Shown here: piece by piece, positions 38,403 to 47,214 of the stretch
Numbering within the stretch: position 1 is the first letter of the stretch
Layout: each line of letters opens with the position of its first letter
Program-made: the position numbers and the translations under genes
The notes under the pieces: model-generated
The model's database searches: none
Told to the model about the DNA's origin: nothing
What the model saw: the letters and a program-made list of their open reading frames with translations, nothing else
Origin: Mesorhizobium sp. GbtcB19
Lineage (GTDB): Bacteria > Pseudomonadota > Alphaproteobacteria > Rhizobiales > Rhizobiaceae
NCBI RefSeq assembly: GCF_019091085.1
Contig: NZ_JAGXJY010000001.1
Location: 620,001-684,000 of the forward strand
Reading direction: 5' to 3'
DNA length: 64,000 bases

Positions 38403-39581
38403 ATGCGATTGCGCGTTGAAATCCTGGCGGCGCTGTTTGTCGGCGCGCTTGCACTGCCCGCCATGGCGCAGGAATGCGGCGGCGACTTCGACGCTTGGAA
38501 ACAGGGCGTGGCGACCGAAGCCAAGGCGGCCGGCGTCGGCGCCGAAGGGCTCGACGCGCTGGAAGACGCCACCATCGATGAGCGGGCACTGGCGCGCGAC
38601 CGTGCCCAGGGCGTCTTCACCCAGACTTTCACCGAATTCTCCAACCGCATGATCTCGGCCTATCGCCTGAAACAGGGCGCGGCCAATCTGAAGAAATATG
38701 CCGACGTCTTCGCCCGCGCCGACAAGGAATTCGGTGTCCAGCCGGCCGTCATCACCGCTTTCTGGGGGCTGGAGACCGATTTCGGCGCCGTGCAGGGCGA
38801 CTTCCATACGCTGGATGCGCTGGTCACGCTTTCGCATGATTGCCGCCGGCCTCAGCTCTTCCGGCAGCAATTGGTGCCGCTGCTGACGCTTATCGACCGT
38901 GGCGTGCTGCCGGCCGACGTCAAAGGCGCCTGGGCCGGCGAGATCGGCCAGACCCAGATCCTGCCGACCGACTATCTGTCGCACGGTGTCGACGGCGACG
39001 GCGATGGCAAGGTCGACCTCAGGAACAGCGTGCCGGATGTCATCATGACGACGGCCAGCAAGATCCAGTCGCGCGGCTGGAAGCGCGACCAGCCATGGGT
39101 CCAGGAAGTGCGCGTCCCCGACGAAATGCCGTGGGACCAGACCGGCCGCACCAACAAGCTGCCGCTGTCGCAGTGGGCTCAGTGGGGGGTGACCGAGCCC
39201 AACGGCAACCCGCTCATCGACAATGGTCTGAAAGCCGGCCTGGCGCTGCCGATGGGCCGCAAAGGTCCCGCCTTCCTGACCTACGACAATTTCGACGTCT
39301 ATCTGGAATGGAACCAGTCCTTCACTTATGCGCTGACCGCCGCCGTCATGGCGACGCGGTTTGCCGGCGCGCCGCAATTCGACCCGCGCACGCCCGAGCA
39401 GGGCCTCAACGGCGACCAGATGAAGGCGCTGCAGACCAAGCTCGAAGCCAAGGGTTACGACGTCGGCACGGTGGACGGTATCCTTGGCACCAACACGCGC
39501 GAAGCGATCCGCAAGGAGCAGATGCGGCTTGGCATGGCCGTGGACGGCTGGCCGACGCCGGAGCTGTTGGCCAAGCTATAG
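38403..39581 (+). CDS. Lytic murein transglycosylase, MltB/GH103 type, with peptidoglycan-binding domain
   Basis: Periplasmic transglycosylase cutting MurNAc-GlcNAc bonds. From ATG 38403 a signal peptide (MRLRVEILAALFVGALALPAMAQ) precedes the GH103 domain, with the catalytic Glu in AFWGLETDFGAVQGDF and IGQTQILPTDYL. A C-terminal PG_binding_1 domain (QMKALQTKLEAKGYDVGTVDGILG) ends the 392-residue protein. GGGAAGCG lies before the ATG. An in-frame start at 38325 would bury the signal peptide. Confidence 0.93.
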   Translation: MRLRVEILAALFVGALALPAMAQECGGDFDAWKQGVATEAKAAGVGAEGLDALEDATIDERALARDRAQGVFTQTFTEFSNRMISAYRLKQGAANLKKYADVFARADKEFGVQPAVITAFWGLETDFGAVQGDFHTLDALVTLSHDCRRPQLFRQQLVPLLTLIDRGVLPADVKGAWAGEIGQTQILPTDYLSHGVDGDGDGKVDLRNSVPDVIMTTASKIQSRGWKRDQPWVQEVRVPDEMPWDQTGRTNKLPLSQWAQWGVTEPNGNPLIDNGLKAGLALPMGRKGPAFLTYDNFDVYLEWNQSFTYALTAAVMATRFAGAPQFDPRTPEQGLNGDQMKALQTKLEAKGYDVGTVDGILGTNTREAIRKEQMRLGMAVDGWPTPELLAKL

Positions 39582-39599
39582 ATTCTTCGGAGGCGGTGA

Positions 39600-39983
39600 A
39601 TGAGCCGTTTCGACTCAAAGAGCAGCTACAATCCGCTTACTGCATCTCCAAAGCCGTGGGCAGAGATCGAGGGCTTTTATGCCTCACTCACACAAACGGC
39701 GTTCGATCAGCAGTCAATGGTAGAGTTGGTTCGGCACATACGTTCCGCATATGCGGAAGGCAGATTCCATGCCCTCACCTCGATGCACACGCTGGTTGTT
39801 AGCGTGAACAATCCCATCGAACTCAATCGCGAAAATCTTCGAGTGGATTACCACTTCGACTCTCGGGAATGGGCTTTCGGCTATTTTTCGAAGCCGTTCA
39901 AACCAGCCGAATTTTTCAGGCGCTACCATAAGCCGTTGGGAATCGAAAAGTTCGATAGTTTCGTAACAATGATCGGCTGGTAG
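39600..39983 (+). CDS. Hypothetical protein
   Basis: 127 residues of mixed, soluble composition with no signal peptide or membrane segment. I do not recognise a family. GGAGGCGGTGA directly before the ATG is a strong ribosome site, and the gene follows mltB by 18 bp, so it is probably translated. Its lower GC and more varied codons than neighbours, with adjacent LysR/SDR genes, might suggest a recent arrival. Confidence 0.65.
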   Translation: MSRFDSKSSYNPLTASPKPWAEIEGFYASLTQTAFDQQSMVELVRHIRSAYAEGRFHALTSMHTLVVSVNNPIELNRENLRVDYHFDSREWAFGYFSKPFKPAEFFRRYHKPLGIEKFDSFVTMIGW

Positions 39984-39987
39984 GCCC

Positions 39988-40881
39988 TTATCGTCTCGAC
40001 CGCACGAAATCAATGAAGGCGCGCAACGCCGGCGGCACATGCCGCCGGCTTGGATGATAAAGATAAAAACCCGGAAAGCTGGGCGACCAGGCTTCGAGAA
40101 ACCGGACCAGCCTGCCCTTTTCGATCCATGGCTGGACCTGATAGTCAATCATGTAGGCCACCCCTGCCCCATCCAGCGCCGCGTTGAGCATCAGATCCGT
40201 ATCGTTGACGGTCAGACTTCCCTTGACTGCGATTTCCAACGATCGCTTGCCGCGCGAAAACTCCCATCGGTAGATGCTGCCGCTGCCGGGCCATTGGAAG
40301 TTGATGCAGCGGTGCTGGTATAGGTCCTGTGGGCGACGGGGGACTGCCCGGCCTTCCAGATAGGCCGGAGCGGCCACCGCTGCCATTTGCAGATCGTCAC
40401 TCAGCTTCACCGCCACCATGTCTTTTTCCAGCCGCTCGCCGAGGCGGATACCGGCGTCGAAACGCCCCTCGACGATGTCGGTCAGCATGTCGTCGACGAT
40501 GACAGTCAGGGCAAGGTCAGGATAGGCGCGCTGGAAATCGCCGAGGACTGGCGCGATGAACCGCATTGCGGCAACGCGCGGAACATTGATGCGCAACGAA
40601 CCGGCTGGCCTGTCCCGCGCGGCCTGAACCTCGGCGACAGCGTCCTCCAGCTCTCCGAAGGCAACGCCAAGGCGCTTAAACAGTGTCTCGCCAGCCACGG
40701 TTGGCGAGACACTGCGTGTCGTGCGATTGAGCAGCCTCACGCCGACACGCGCCTCCAATTGTCGGATCGTCTGGCTTAGCGCCGGCGGCGACACCCGCAG
40801 CCGCGCCGCCGCGCGAACGAAACTGCCTTCTTCCACGATTGCCGCGAAAGCCTTGAGCTCGGTGAATTCGGGTCCGCGCAT
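39988..40881 (-). CDS. LysR-family transcriptional regulator
   Basis: N-terminal winged HTH at residues 1-60 (FAAIVEEGSFVRAAARLRVSPPALSQTIRQLEARVGVRLLNRTTR) and a C-terminal effector domain; 297 residues from ATG 40881. It is divergent from the SDR gene at 41002, the classic layout in which a LysR protein controls the neighbouring gene from the shared 120-bp region. The effector is unknown. Confidence 0.93.
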   Translation of the reverse strand: MRGPEFTELKAFAAIVEEGSFVRAAARLRVSPPALSQTIRQLEARVGVRLLNRTTRSVSPTVAGETLFKRLGVAFGELEDAVAEVQAARDRPAGSLRINVPRVAAMRFIAPVLGDFQRAYPDLALTVIVDDMLTDIVEGRFDAGIRLGERLEKDMVAVKLSDDLQMAAVAAPAYLEGRAVPRRPQDLYQHRCINFQWPGSGSIYRWEFSRGKRSLEIAVKGSLTVNDTDLMLNAALDGAGVAYMIDYQVQPWIEKGRLVRFLEAWSPSFPGFYLYHPSRRHVPPALRAFIDFVRSRR

Positions 40882-41001
40882 TATGTATTCCTGGATTAAC
40901 AAGTTAGTCAGATAATAGGCGATTATGCGATCAATTGCAGATCACTATCTCTCAACCGGCCGCCACATCGGCGACCCGCGAAGTGTTGAAGGAAATCGAT
41001 C

Positions 41002-41733
41002 ATGCCTCAATCGCTGCAAGGCAAAACCGCAATCGTCACCGGCAGCTCGCGCGGCATCGGCCGCGCAATAGCCGAAGGGCTTGCGGCCAATGGCGCGGCC
41101 GTCGTCGTCAACTATGTCGGCAACAGAAATGCCGCTGACGAAGTCGTCGCCGCCGTCGCCGGCAAGGGCGGCAAGGCAGTCGCCGTTCAAGCCGATGTTT
41201 CCGTTCCGGGCGATGTCCGACGCTTGTTCGACGAAGCGGAGGCCAAGCTCGGCGCGATCGACATTGTCGTGGCCAATGTCGGCGTCGCGGTCATCAAGCC
41301 GCTCGTCGAGGCAACCGAGGCCGACTTCGACCTCGTTTTCGGCACCAATGCCAAAGGGACTTTCTTCACGCTTCAGGAGGCGGCCAGACGTGTCCGCGAC
41401 GGCGGCCGCATCATCGCCGTCTCGACTGGCGGCACCAAGATGTTCTTCACCCAGACGGCGCTTTATCTCGGCAGCAAGGGCGCTGTCGAACAGTTCGTTC
41501 GCGTGCTCTCGCGCGAGCTGGGACCGCGCGGGGTCACCGTGAACGCGCTGTCGCCAGGCTTTACCGATACCGATCTGTTGCCCGAACGCGATCGCGCCGT
41601 GGCAGCCGGCATGTCGCCGTTCGGCCGGATCGGTGCCCCGCGTGACGTTGCCGATGTCGCTGTCTTCCTGGCCAGCGATGAAGCGCGCTGGCTGACCGGG
41701 GAGAACATTCAGGCCGGCGGCGGGGTGGCGTGA
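41002..41733 (+). CDS. Short-chain dehydrogenase/reductase
   Basis: Classical SDR using NAD(P)[16 protein letters not shown] cofactor loop, catalytic Ser in VSTGG, YLGSK (Tyr/Lys) and [12 protein letters not shown]. The NAG-type motif reads ANVG, a small deviation. It is 243 residues with the usual C-terminus [13 protein letters not shown]. Substrate unknown; probably a target of the divergent LysR regulator. The stop is followed within 3 bp by a TAG-heptad array. Confidence 0.92.
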   Translation: MPQSLQGKTAIVTGSSRGIGRAIAEGLAANGAAVVVNYVGNRNAADEVVAAVAGKGGKAVAVQADVSVPGDVRRLFDEAEAKLGAIDIVVANVGVAVIKPLVEATEADFDLVFGTNAKGTFFTLQEAARRVRDGGRIIAVSTGGTKMFFTQTALYLGSKGAVEQFVRVLSRELGPRGVTVNALSPGFTDTDLLPERDRAVAAGMSPFGRIGAPRDVADVAVFLASDEARWLTGENIQAGGGVA

Positions 41734-41736
41734 GGA

Positions 41737-41818
<82 letters not shown>

Positions 41819-41852
41819 AAATACCAAGGCGATACTCAAAGGGATAGGGATA

Positions 41853-41901
41853 ATGTCTAATCCCTACTCCCTACTCCCTACTGCCTAATCCCTACTTCCT
41901 A
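41853..41901 (-). repeat. Opposed TAGGNAN heptad array at the decarboxylase stop
   Basis: Read on the minus strand from 41901: TAGGAAG, TAGGGAT, TAGGCAG, TAGGGAG, TAGGGAG, TAGGGAT, TAGACAT. The first TAG is the stop codon of the decarboxylase gene. CTACTGCCTA at 41878-41887 is the exact complement of TAGGCAGTAG in the facing array, so the two could pair in RNA or single-stranded DNA. Confidence 0.9.
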
Positions 41902-43119
41902 ATCCGCCATCGTCTCCAGGCTGGCAAAGCCCTGCGGCGCGTCGCCTTCGTCGAACGGCGTCGTCACCTCGACGAAGGTATCGGGGAAGAAGCCGTTGAA
42001 GCGGGTTCTGAGCGACAGCGAGTAGGCGCCGATATGGCCGATCTCGATCCAGTCGCCGGTGTCGACCGTTTCGGGCAGCCAGAACGGCCTGGACAGGATG
42101 TCGACGGAATCGCAGGTCGCGCCGCAGACCTTGAACGGCACGATGTTTTTTTCCGCGCCGTTGCGCGTGCGGATCGCGGGATCCGGAATGAAGCGCGCCG
42201 GCAGCGTGATCTTGCCGGTCCACGAATCCGACAGCGACGCCCAGATGCCGTCATTGATGTAGAGCCGCTTGCCCTTGCGCAAGAGCACGCGCACGATCAG
42301 GGACAGGCAGCGCGCCACGATCACGCGGCCGGGCTCCGCGACCAGCGGCATCTGGTCGAACTGATACTCTTTCAGGTCTCCGGCGAGCCGCGACATCAGC
42401 TGGCCGAGCGACGGCATCTCGATGTGCTTGCGGTTGGGATCATGGCCATACTCGGCCGGAAACCCGCCGCCGACATCGAGCCCGGCAATGTCGAAGGTCA
42501 GGCGGTTGCGCACCCAGTCGGCCGAGGCGAGCGCCCGCTCATAGGTGTCGGGATCCTCGATCTGGCTGCCGACATGGAAGCAGAGCCCAACCTTGTAGCC
42601 CGTGCGATTGAGGCGTTCCGCAAGCTCGACCGCATTGGCCGGCCCGGCACCGAACTTCTTCGACAATTCGTAGGCTGCATGGCCCTTGGTCTGAATGCGC
42701 ACGAAGACGGTGATGGCGCCGGGGTCGATATCGAGCGCCCGCACCACGCGCGTCAGCTTGGTGATCTCGTCCTCATGGTCGAGCGAGATCACGCGGATAC
42801 CGTATTTCTCCAGCGCAAGCTTGATGTCCGACTGCGCCTTGACCGGATGCATGTAGAGCATCTCGGCATCCGCCGAGACCGCGCGCACGGCGGCGAACTC
42901 ACCTGGCGAAGCGACATCGAAGGTGCCGACGCCCGCTTCCACCAATGTCCTCAGCACGATCTGCTCGCCATTGGTTTTCACCGCATAAGCGGTCTTGCCG
43001 GGAAACATGCCCATGAACTGCAAGGCGTCCGCCTTCAGCACCTGCGGGCGAAAGCAGTAGACCGGATCGTCCGGACGAAGCGCCAGTGCCGCCTCGCGGG
43101 CATTTTCGAATCGCTGCAT
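41899..43119 (-). CDS. Ornithine/lysine decarboxylase family (fold III PLP)
   Basis: PLP decarboxylase of the eukaryotic-type ODC/DAPDC fold, probably making putrescine or cadaverine. The PLP lysine is in TAYAVKTN near residue 47; HVGSQIEDPDTYERAL, LDVGGGFPAEYG and VAEPGRVIVARC follow, with the catalytic Cys in CGATCDSVDIL. It is 406 residues. Length and motifs fit bifunctional rhizobial lysine/ornithine decarboxylases better than DapA-pathway LysA, but substrate is not certain. Confidence 0.88.
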   Translation of the reverse strand: MQRFENAREAALALRPDDPVYCFRPQVLKADALQFMGMFPGKTAYAVKTNGEQIVLRTLVEAGVGTFDVASPGEFAAVRAVSADAEMLYMHPVKAQSDIKLALEKYGIRVISLDHEDEITKLTRVVRALDIDPGAITVFVRIQTKGHAAYELSKKFGAGPANAVELAERLNRTGYKVGLCFHVGSQIEDPDTYERALASADWVRNRLTFDIAGLDVGGGFPAEYGHDPNRKHIEMPSLGQLMSRLAGDLKEYQFDQMPLVAEPGRVIVARCLSLIVRVLLRKGKRLYINDGIWASLSDSWTGKITLPARFIPDPAIRTRNGAEKNIVPFKVCGATCDSVDILSRPFWLPETVDTGDWIEIGHIGAYSLSLRTRFNGFFPDTFVEVTTPFDEGDAPQGFASLETMAD

Positions 43120-43332
43120 GGACGAATCCTCAAGTCTGGAGCGCGCACAATTAATCCTAGCTAGCCGCCAAAGAAAACAGTTCTGTGTCTGGCTATCGCG
43201 CGCGCCCGGCGCAAATCTCTGCCGACGCTAAACCAGCGGTCAGGTTTCGGGTGGCCCTTGCCGTCAAACCCGATATCGGTTGGTGAGGTGTTGACGGGCC
43301 GGGATTGCGGTCGGCCCCGGGAGGAACAGGAT

Positions 43333-44253
43333 ATGTCCACCATAGCCGGCGCCGCGCCGACGCGCGGACCGATGACGCTCAAGGATTGGGCGCAGCTTCT
43401 CTTGCTCGGCGCGATCTGGGGCGGTTCGTTCTTCTTTGCCCGCATTGCCGTGTCCGAAATCCATCCGCTGGCGCTGGTGCTGTTTCGTGTCGCCATCGCC
43501 GCGGCAGCGCTTCAGCTTTATCTGGCGATCCGCGGCCCGTCCTTCCGCCTCGCCTTCCCGCATGCCGGCCTGTTCTTCCTGCTTGCGCTCACCAACAACG
43601 TCGTCCCCTTCTCGCTGATCTTCGCCGGCCAGACTGAGCTCGGCGCCGGCGTCGCCTCGGTGCTCAACGCGACCACGCCGTTCTGGACATTGATCCTGGC
43701 CAATGCGCTCACCACCGACGAGAAGCTGTCCTGGAACAAGCTGGCCGGCATCGCGCTCGGCTTCGCAGGCACCGCGGTCATGATCGGCCCGGGCCTTATT
43801 GCCGGGCTGGGCGGGCCGGTCTGGGCCAAGTTCGCGCTGATCGGCGCTTCGCTCTCCTACGCCGTCGCCCTGATGATCGCCCGCCGCTTCAAGGGCGTGC
43901 CTTCCCCGGTCATCGCAACGGGACAGCTGACGGCCTCAACCATCATCATGATCCCGGTGGTGCTGATCGCCTACGGCCCGGCCGGGCTGCTTGCCGCCTC
44001 GCCGTCGGTCTGGGCGGCGGTGCTGGCGCTGGCGCTGCTTTCCACCGCCTTCGCCTACATCCTCTATTTCAACCTCGTCGCCTCGGCGGGCGCCACCAAT
44101 GCCTCGCTGGTCACGCTGGTCGTCCCGGTCAGCGCGGTGCTGCTCGGTTTCCTGTTCCTTGGCGAACGGCTGGCGCTGTTCGAAATCGGTGGCATGACGC
44201 TGATCGGACTCGGCCTCATCACCATCGACGGGCGGCTGTTCGGCCGATGGTAG
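43333..44253 (+). CDS. DMT-superfamily transporter, EamA family
   Basis: Inner-membrane exporter with about ten helices arranged as two EamA repeats (LGAIWGGSFFFARIAV near the start, and ALIGASLSYAVALMIARR beginning the second half). It is 306 residues from the ATG at 43333, preceded by GAGGAACAGG. Substrates of this family are metabolites such as amino acids and cannot be inferred here. Confidence 0.9.
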   Translation: MSTIAGAAPTRGPMTLKDWAQLLLLGAIWGGSFFFARIAVSEIHPLALVLFRVAIAAAALQLYLAIRGPSFRLAFPHAGLFFLLALTNNVVPFSLIFAGQTELGAGVASVLNATTPFWTLILANALTTDEKLSWNKLAGIALGFAGTAVMIGPGLIAGLGGPVWAKFALIGASLSYAVALMIARRFKGVPSPVIATGQLTASTIIMIPVVLIAYGPAGLLAASPSVWAAVLALALLSTAFAYILYFNLVASAGATNASLVTLVVPVSAVLLGFLFLGERLALFEIGGMTLIGLGLITIDGRLFGRW

Positions 44254-44386
44254 CGGTGTCATGCCACACCGCCGCCACAATTTATTCACAACCGCTGAGC
44301 CGGCTTTTGCCGAAGAGTTTCAACGGCTAACGGCAAATCCCAAGTCGCAAATTCCACAATCATGTCGCATTGCAGCACGTTTTCCG

Positions 44387-44415
44387 CTTGCCTGTGGCAC
44401 AAATGACCCTAGACT
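44387..44415 (+). promoter_or_regulatory. Candidate promoter for the small membrane-peptide gene
   Basis: CTTGCC (44387-44392) and CTAGAC (44409-44414) separated by 16 bp resemble the rhizobial housekeeping consensus CTTGAC-N17-CTATAT. Transcription would start about 25 bp before the ribosome site at 44432. This is a visual match only. Confidence 0.45.
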
Positions 44416-44447
44416 CCTGCCCATAGCTCTGAAGAGGAGGCTATGAC

Positions 44448-44534
44448 ATGGGACTGACGAGGCCAATCAACGCTTTGATGATTTGTGCCGCATTCGCATT
44501 CATCGGTGCCCTTATCATAGGCGTTCTTCCCTGA
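44448..44534 (+). CDS. Predicted 28-residue membrane peptide
   Basis: A short gene below common ORF cut-offs. AAGAGGAGG at 44432-44440 lies 7 nt before the ATG. The product is MGLTRPINALMI followed by a hydrophobic stretch (CAAFAFIGALIIGVLP), i.e. a short polar, basic N-terminus and one membrane helix. A promoter-like sequence lies upstream and a strong terminator downstream, making a transcript of about 190 nt. A second ATG at 44443 is out of frame and stops after four codons. Function unknown; single-helix peptides of this size often bind a larger membrane complex. Confidence 0.65.
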   Translation: MGLTRPINALMICAAFAFIGALIIGVLP

Positions 44535-44581
44535 CCCGCCAAAGCCGGGAAGACTAAGCACCGAAGATAGTCCAACAGTTC

Positions 44582-44610
44582 GAAAAGGCCGGGTTCCACC
44601 CGGCCTTTTC
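44582..44610. terminator. Bidirectional intrinsic terminator
   Basis: A 13-bp perfect stem GAAAAGGCCGGGT/ACCCGGCCTTTTC with loop TCC. The A-run on one arm and T-run on the other let it work for the small gene on the plus strand and for metF, which ends 31 bp away on the minus strand. Confidence 0.88.
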
Positions 44611-44641
44611 CATTAAAGGCTCACTTCCCTCGCAGCCTGCT

Positions 44642-45559
44642 TCACGCCGCGGCCGAACCGGCCGCTTCCGCCTCATGCGAGCGGATGCCGATCATATGGC
44701 AGACGGCGAAGACGAGATCGGCGCGGTTCATCGTGTAGAAATGGAAGTCGCCGACGCCGCGCTCGACGAGGTCGAGCACCTGCTCCGCCGCAACGGCCGA
44801 GGCGACCAGCGCGTGCGTCTGCGGATCGTTCTCCAGCCCCTCGAAGCGCTCAGCGAGCCACGCCGGCACCAGCGCCCCGCAGCGCGACGAGAAATTCGCG
44901 ACCTGGGTGAAATTATGCACCGGCAGGATGCCCGGCACGATCGGGATATAGATGCCGGCGCGGCGCGCCCGCTCGACATAGCGCTCGTAAAGATCGTTGT
45001 CGAAGAAGAACTGGGTGATCGCCCGCGTCGCGCCATTGTCGACCTTGCGCTTCAGCATGTCGATGTCGGTGGCGAAATCCGGGCTTTCCGGATGCTTTTC
45101 CGGGTAGGCCGAAACCGAGATATCGAAATCGCCGGCGCTCTTCAGCGCCCCGACCAGCTCGGCGCCATTGGCGTAACCGTCCGGATGCGGGCGATAAGCG
45201 GTTCCGACGCCGGCCGCCGGATCTCCGCGCAGCGCCACGAAACGGGTGACGCCGAAGTCGACGAATTCCCGGATGACGGCATCGACCTGGTCACGCGCCG
45301 CGTCGACGCAGGTCATATGCGCCGCCGGCGTCAGCGTCGTCTCGTTGAGGATGCGCTTGACCGTGCGCGCCGTGCGCTCGCGGGTCGAGCCGCCGGCCCC
45401 ATAGGTCACCGAGACGAATTTCGGCTTGAGCGGCTCCAGCCGGGTGACCGTGTCCCACAGCCTTGCTTCCATCTCATCATTCTTCGGCGGGAAGAATTCG
45501 AACGAGACCCTGACCTTGTCGCCGATGTCAGGGCGGCGGGAAAAGCGGAACTGGTTCAT
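44642..45559 (-). CDS. metF: 5,10-methylenetetrahydrofolate reductase MetF
   Basis: FAD enzyme making 5-methyl-THF for methionine synthesis; cytoplasmic TIM barrel. VSFEFFPPKNDEMEARLW holds the catalytic Glu region, followed by VSVTYGAGGSTRERT, ALRGDP and QFFFDNDLYERYV. It is 305 residues. Its ATG overlaps the stop of the upstream regulator gene by 1 bp (TGATG), so they form one operon. Confidence 0.96.
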   Translation of the reverse strand: MNQFRFSRRPDIGDKVRVSFEFFPPKNDEMEARLWDTVTRLEPLKPKFVSVTYGAGGSTRERTARTVKRILNETTLTPAAHMTCVDAARDQVDAVIREFVDFGVTRFVALRGDPAAGVGTAYRPHPDGYANGAELVGALKSAGDFDISVSAYPEKHPESPDFATDIDMLKRKVDNGATRAITQFFFDNDLYERYVERARRAGIYIPIVPGILPVHNFTQVANFSSRCGALVPAWLAERFEGLENDPQTHALVASAVAAEQVLDLVERGVGDFHFYTMNRADLVFAVCHMIGIRSHEAEAAGSAAA

Positions 45560-46566
45560 CAGGCTGTTTCCCTCACTGGCAAGGAATCGTTGGACGGATC
45601 GGCGATCAGCAGGCGGCGGTCACGGCCGAGCCAGAGCTTGACGGTGAGCCTGGCCTCGTTGCCGCCGCGCGGCTCGAATTCCTGGCTGTCCTCGAGGTCG
45701 AGCCCGGCCTCCGCGAACCATTCCGAAATCTGGCGGTCGGAGAAGCCCAGCCGCATATGCGCATGCTGGTCGCGCAGGAACTCGAGCGAATGCGGCGCGA
45801 AGTCGACGACGATCAGCCGGCCCGACGGGCGCAGCAGCCGCGCCGCCTCGGCGATGGCGCGGGCCGGATCGTCGAGATAGTGCAGCACCTGGTGGATGGT
45901 GACGAGGTCGAAGGCGTTGCGCTCGACCGGCGGCGAGAAGATGTCGCCCTGGCGCACCTGCGCATTGGCGACGCCGGCCTTGTCAAGATTGGCGCGCGCC
46001 ACCGTTAGCATCTCGCGCGACATGTCGATGCCGACGCCGCGCCGGTAAAGTGGGGCGAAGATTTCGAGCAGCCTGCCCGTGCCGGTGCCGAGGTCGAGCA
46101 TCGACTGGAACGGCCGCTTGCCGACAAGCTTGATGAGTGCGGCTTCCACTGCGCGATCCGGCACATGCAGCGAGCGGATGTGATCCCAGCTCGCGGCGTT
46201 CTCGGAGAAATATTCGGCGGCCCGGTCCTGCCGCTTGCGCTTCACCGCCGCCAGCCGCTCGAGATCGCGCACCACCTGCGGATCGGTCTCGCTGATGCCG
46301 GAGACCAGACGCTGCACGAAGTCGCGCGAATTGTCCGTATCGGTCAGCCTGAAAAAGGCCCAGGATCCTTCCTGATAGCGGCCGATCAGCCCGGCATCGA
46401 GCAGCAGCTTCAAATGGCGCGAGACGCGCGGCTGCGATTGCCCCAGGATCTCGGTGAGGTCGGAGACGGTAAGATCGCCACGCGACAACAGCACCAGGAT
46501 GCGCAGCCGGCTGGATTCGGCCGCCGCCTTCAATGTATCTACCATTGTGTCGAGCGAGACATGCAT
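45559..46566 (-). CDS. ArsR-family regulator fused to a SAM-dependent methyltransferase domain
   Basis: Two-domain protein of 335 residues from ATG 46566. Residues 1-90 are an ArsR winged HTH (SSRLRILVLLSRGDLTVSDLTEILGQSQPRVSRHLKLLLDAGLI). Residues about 145-320 are a class I methyltransferase with SAM motif MLDLGTGTGRLLEIF. Cotranscription with metF points to control of the SAM/methionine cycle. It resembles regulators described as SahR in Proteobacteria; in that reading the methyltransferase fold would sense SAM or SAH rather than catalyse. The frame is open to 46776, but the HTH begins right at MHVSLDTMVD. A palindrome lies 20 bp upstream. Confidence 0.88.
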   Translation of the reverse strand: MHVSLDTMVDTLKAAAESSRLRILVLLSRGDLTVSDLTEILGQSQPRVSRHLKLLLDAGLIGRYQEGSWAFFRLTDTDNSRDFVQRLVSGISETDPQVVRDLERLAAVKRKRQDRAAEYFSENAASWDHIRSLHVPDRAVEAALIKLVGKRPFQSMLDLGTGTGRLLEIFAPLYRRGVGIDMSREMLTVARANLDKAGVANAQVRQGDIFSPPVERNAFDLVTIHQVLHYLDDPARAIAEAARLLRPSGRLIVVDFAPHSLEFLRDQHAHMRLGFSDRQISEWFAEAGLDLEDSQEFEPRGGNEARLTVKLWLGRDRRLLIADPSNDSLPVRETA

Positions 46567-46585
46567 GAGCGGGTTCTCGTTGAAA

Positions 46586-46607
46586 GATATAAAGATATGT
46601 TTATGTC
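46586..46607. promoter_or_regulatory. Candidate operator of the ArsR-methyltransferase/metF operon
   Basis: A 22-bp AT-rich imperfect palindrome centred at 46596/46597, with 9 of 11 positions paired (core ATAAAGATATGTTTAT). It also contains the direct repeat AAAGATAT twice (46583-46598). It lies 20-41 bp upstream of the regulator start and could also influence the divergent trmO gene. Autoregulation is inferred. Confidence 0.55.
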
Positions 46608-46707
46608 GATTTTGAAACTCTGGCAAGCACCTATGTCGCTTCCGGACAAGAAAATGGCGCAGCCGTGATCCGCGCCTGGCGGGCCGCTCCTCCGGAGGAT
46701 GAATAGG

Positions 46708-47214
46708 ATGTTTGAGACGCGCGAAGGCGAAACTCTTCTTGAAGTTGATCCTGGGCAAATCCGGCCGGACGGCCATGTCGTCTTTATCGGCCGCATTGCC
46801 TCACCTTGGGCGAGCCGCGAGGATTGCCCCAAAAACATGCGCGCCGCCCGCGAATCCGGACGGGCCGCGACCGTTCTGATCGACGAGCCCTATCGCCCTG
46901 GGCTGCGCAACCTCGACCGCGCCAGTCACGTCGTCATCCTGTCCTGGCTGCAGCACGCGCCGCGCAATCTGATCGTGCAGAAACCGCGCCATGCGGCTGA
47001 ACCGAAAGGCGTTTTCTCGCTGCGCTCCCCTGCCCGGCCGAACCCCGTCGGCCTTCATGTGGCGAAGCTCGTCGCGCTCGACATAGCGGCCGGCCGGATT
47101 GGGATCGACGCCATCGATGTGCTCGACGGCACGCCGGTCATCGACATCAAACCTTATTACGCTTCGACCGACGCCTTTCCCGAAGCGACGATCGCCGGAC
47201 GCGACGAGAAATGA
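46708..47214 (+). CDS. trmO: tRNA (N6-threonylcarbamoyladenosine37-N6)-methyltransferase TrmO
   Basis: SAM-dependent enzyme adding a methyl group to t6A37 of some tRNAs. It is a TsaA/YaeB-fold protein: FIGRIASPWASREDCPKN, LDRASHVVILSWLQ, the signature SPARPNPVGLHVAKL and DGTPVIDIKPYY. I prefer the ATG at 46708 (168 aa) because GGAGG at 46694 gives good spacing; an ATG at 46699 is three codons upstream. The stop overlaps the next gene by 4 bp. Confidence 0.9.
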   Translation: MFETREGETLLEVDPGQIRPDGHVVFIGRIASPWASREDCPKNMRAARESGRAATVLIDEPYRPGLRNLDRASHVVILSWLQHAPRNLIVQKPRHAAEPKGVFSLRSPARPNPVGLHVAKLVALDIAAGRIGIDAIDVLDGTPVIDIKPYYASTDAFPEATIAGRDEK

